Source: Caryophanales bacterium UBA4691 (GTDB lineage: Bacteria; Bacillota_I; Bacilli_A; RFN20; CAG-826). From it: 60,555 bases of DNA. This document shows positions 59,449 to 60,555 of the stretch, piece after piece (position 1 is the first letter of the stretch; each line of letters begins with the position of its first letter). The notes beneath the pieces were generated by a model that did not search any database, was not told the DNA's origin, and saw nothing but the letters and a program-made list of their open reading frames with translations. The stretch spans positions 1 through 60,555 of the forward strand of contig DHKP01000032.1 in NCBI GenBank assembly GCA_002404865.1. The letters are read 5' to 3'. The position numbers were made by a program, and so were the translations under genes.

Positions 59449-60486
59449 ATGTCTAATCCGTTTAATGCTACTTTTGGAGAATTACCATTTAGCCTCATTG
59501 AGAGGGAAAAGGAAGAAAGCGTCATTTTGGATGCGTTCAAAGGTGAAAACCCAGAAACAAAAGTTTTTATCATTACTGGTCCACGAGGTTCTGGGAAAAC
59601 GGTTTTGCTAACCAAATTAAAGCGGAAATTTAAAGACGATAATTACTTAACGGTTGATTTGAACTCCTATATGAACATGGAGGAACAATTTGCGGCCAAA
59701 TTGTATGAGGAAGGCAAGTTGTGGAAATTGTTCTTAAAACCGGAATTTTCCTTTTCTTTCCATGGATTAACATTCTCCATTAGCGGCGTAAACGAAATCA
59801 GTAATGTCACCACCCTATTAGAAAAAATGCTTGAATACATCAAAAAGAAGGGCAGGCGTGTTCTAATTACAATTGATGATGTGTCAGATTCTAAAGAAAT
59901 GAGAAAGTTCGTTTTCTTATTTCAGCAATTCATTCGTGAAGGATATCCAATATTTTTGTTGATGACAGGGCTTTATGAAAATATATCCGAATTAGATAGA
60001 AACAAGAGTCTAACTTTCTTTGTTCGTGCACCAAAGATTGTTTTAGAGCCATTAAACTTAGTCACAATTACTTTTTCCTATAAGAATCTGCTCGGATTGA
60101 ATGAAAAGGAAGCGGCAAAATACGCAAAATTGACAAAAGGATATGCCTATGGCTATCAAACATTGGGCTACCTGTTATTCAAAAAAGGCTCACAAAAATT
60201 TAATTTAGACGAATACGATCTAAAGCTGTGCACCAATTCATATTCTTTGATATGGGAAAAACTAACCGAAAAAGAAAAAGAAATTCTAGTGGAAATGAGC
60301 AAAGTCACAAAGCAAAGTGATATTTGTAAGAACCTAAACATTTCAAATGGGGCACTACAAATCTACAAAAAGAGACTCCTTAACAAAGGCCTTATTACTT
60401 GCAAAACTAGAGGCTCTATGGATTACTCTCTTCCTCGCTTTAAGGAATTTATTCGCCTACAAGTTCTATTAGAGGAAGAGGAATGA
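59449..60486 (+). CDS. AAA_16-type ATPase with C-terminal HTH
   Basis: 345 residues. MSNPFNATFGELPFSLIEREKE, then Walker A FIITGPRGSGKTVLL (about 39-53), Walker B VLITIDDVSD, sensor MTGLYE, and a C-terminal HTH (about 270-325: LTEKEKEILVEMSKVTKQSDICKNLNISNGALQIYKKRLLNKGLI). This Orc1/Cdc6-like or STAND-type layout is common in gut Firmicutes and Actinobacteria as stand-alone accessory genes of unknown role. Strong ribosome site (GGAGGAGAGG). It is probably a nucleotide switch that binds DNA, maybe its own phased repeats. Confidence 0.78.
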   Translation: MSNPFNATFGELPFSLIEREKEESVILDAFKGENPETKVFIITGPRGSGKTVLLTKLKRKFKDDNYLTVDLNSYMNMEEQFAAKLYEEGKLWKLFLKPEFSFSFHGLTFSISGVNEISNVTTLLEKMLEYIKKKGRRVLITIDDVSDSKEMRKFVFLFQQFIREGYPIFLLMTGLYENISELDRNKSLTFFVRAPKIVLEPLNLVTITFSYKNLLGLNEKEAAKYAKLTKGYAYGYQTLGYLLFKKGSQKFNLDEYDLKLCTNSYSLIWEKLTEKEKEILVEMSKVTKQSDICKNLNISNGALQIYKKRLLNKGLITCKTRGSMDYSLPRFKEFIRLQVLLEEEE

Positions 60487-60555
60487 AATCGCCGCAAATT
60501 ATGGTTACTTTTGCAAAGAAAGCAATTTAAATTTTTTTCTAACAGCACACCAAAT

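Overview
The window looks like chromosome of a low-to-moderate-GC Bacillota/Mycoplasmatota bacterium of the class Bacilli, most likely an uncultured gut lineage. The basis is AG-rich ribosome binding sites, the neighbourhood of rpsF-ssb-rpsR, gdpP-rplI-dnaB, a WalJ-type hydrolase and rlmH (close to the origin in many Bacilli), type III glutamine synthetase, a bile-salt-hydrolase-type amidase, two FeoB systems and Bmp/Med-type nucleoside ABC transporters. TGA is used as a stop codon, so this is not a Mycoplasma-type code. No rRNA, tRNA or CRISPR array was recognised.

Layout. 0.1-3.4 kb: a leftward feoA-feoA-feoB operon with a small membrane partner, behind a promoter covered by three palindromic boxes. 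3.4-5.2 kb: an AlbA_2-type gene between two 111-bp direct repeats; then a small HMA metal-binding gene with a fourth copy of the same box. 5.5-17.7 kb: two back-to-back Bmp-type nucleoside transport loci. The left one has a split permease gene and ends in a CAT-like acetyltransferase; the right one is intact. 17.8-22 kb: a pRiA4b ORF-3-like gene, a flavoprotein, and a second feoAB locus with its own small membrane protein. 22-23.2 kb: a leucine-rich-repeat protein.

23.3-31.3 kb is an accessory, probably defence, island: an AAA ATPase with a frame-broken TOPRIM-like partner; an ATPase with a PD-(D/E)XK-like C-terminus between inverted copies of TTATAATTTTCGGGAA; a nuclease-helicase of the DUF2075 type coupled to a MazG-like pyrophosphohydrolase; and an AlbA_2/GHKL-like protein whose promoter carries five helically phased 12-bp repeats. 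31.4-34.6 kb: a choloylglycine-hydrolase-family enzyme, an iron alcohol dehydrogenase, and an orphan toxin-tip plus CPCC immunity-like pair. 34.7-39.1 kb: type III glutamine synthetase, a TtcA-like thiolase and a cysteine desulfurase. 39.3-48.2 kb: a conserved housekeeping block (HAD phosphatase, rlmH, walJ-like, dnaB, rplI, gdpP, rpsR, ssb, rpsF). 48.3-56.2 kb: PI-PLC-like protein, DUF2130 protein, lysS, DUF3737 protein, MalY-type lyase and a SIS isomerase. 56.2-60.5 kb: a second accessory stretch with a decayed sensor kinase at a deletion scar, two unknown proteins with a phosphoesterase, an XRE regulator, and an ATPase-HTH protein behind another phased repeat array.

A recurring theme is that the accessory ATPase or AlbA_2 genes each carry a private set of short repeats in front of the gene, different in sequence but alike in arrangement. 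That pattern, the repeat-bounded AlbA_2 islet and the TTATAATTTTCGGGAA unit are the most unusual things here. Database searches were not possible; family names rest on motifs read from the translated sequence.
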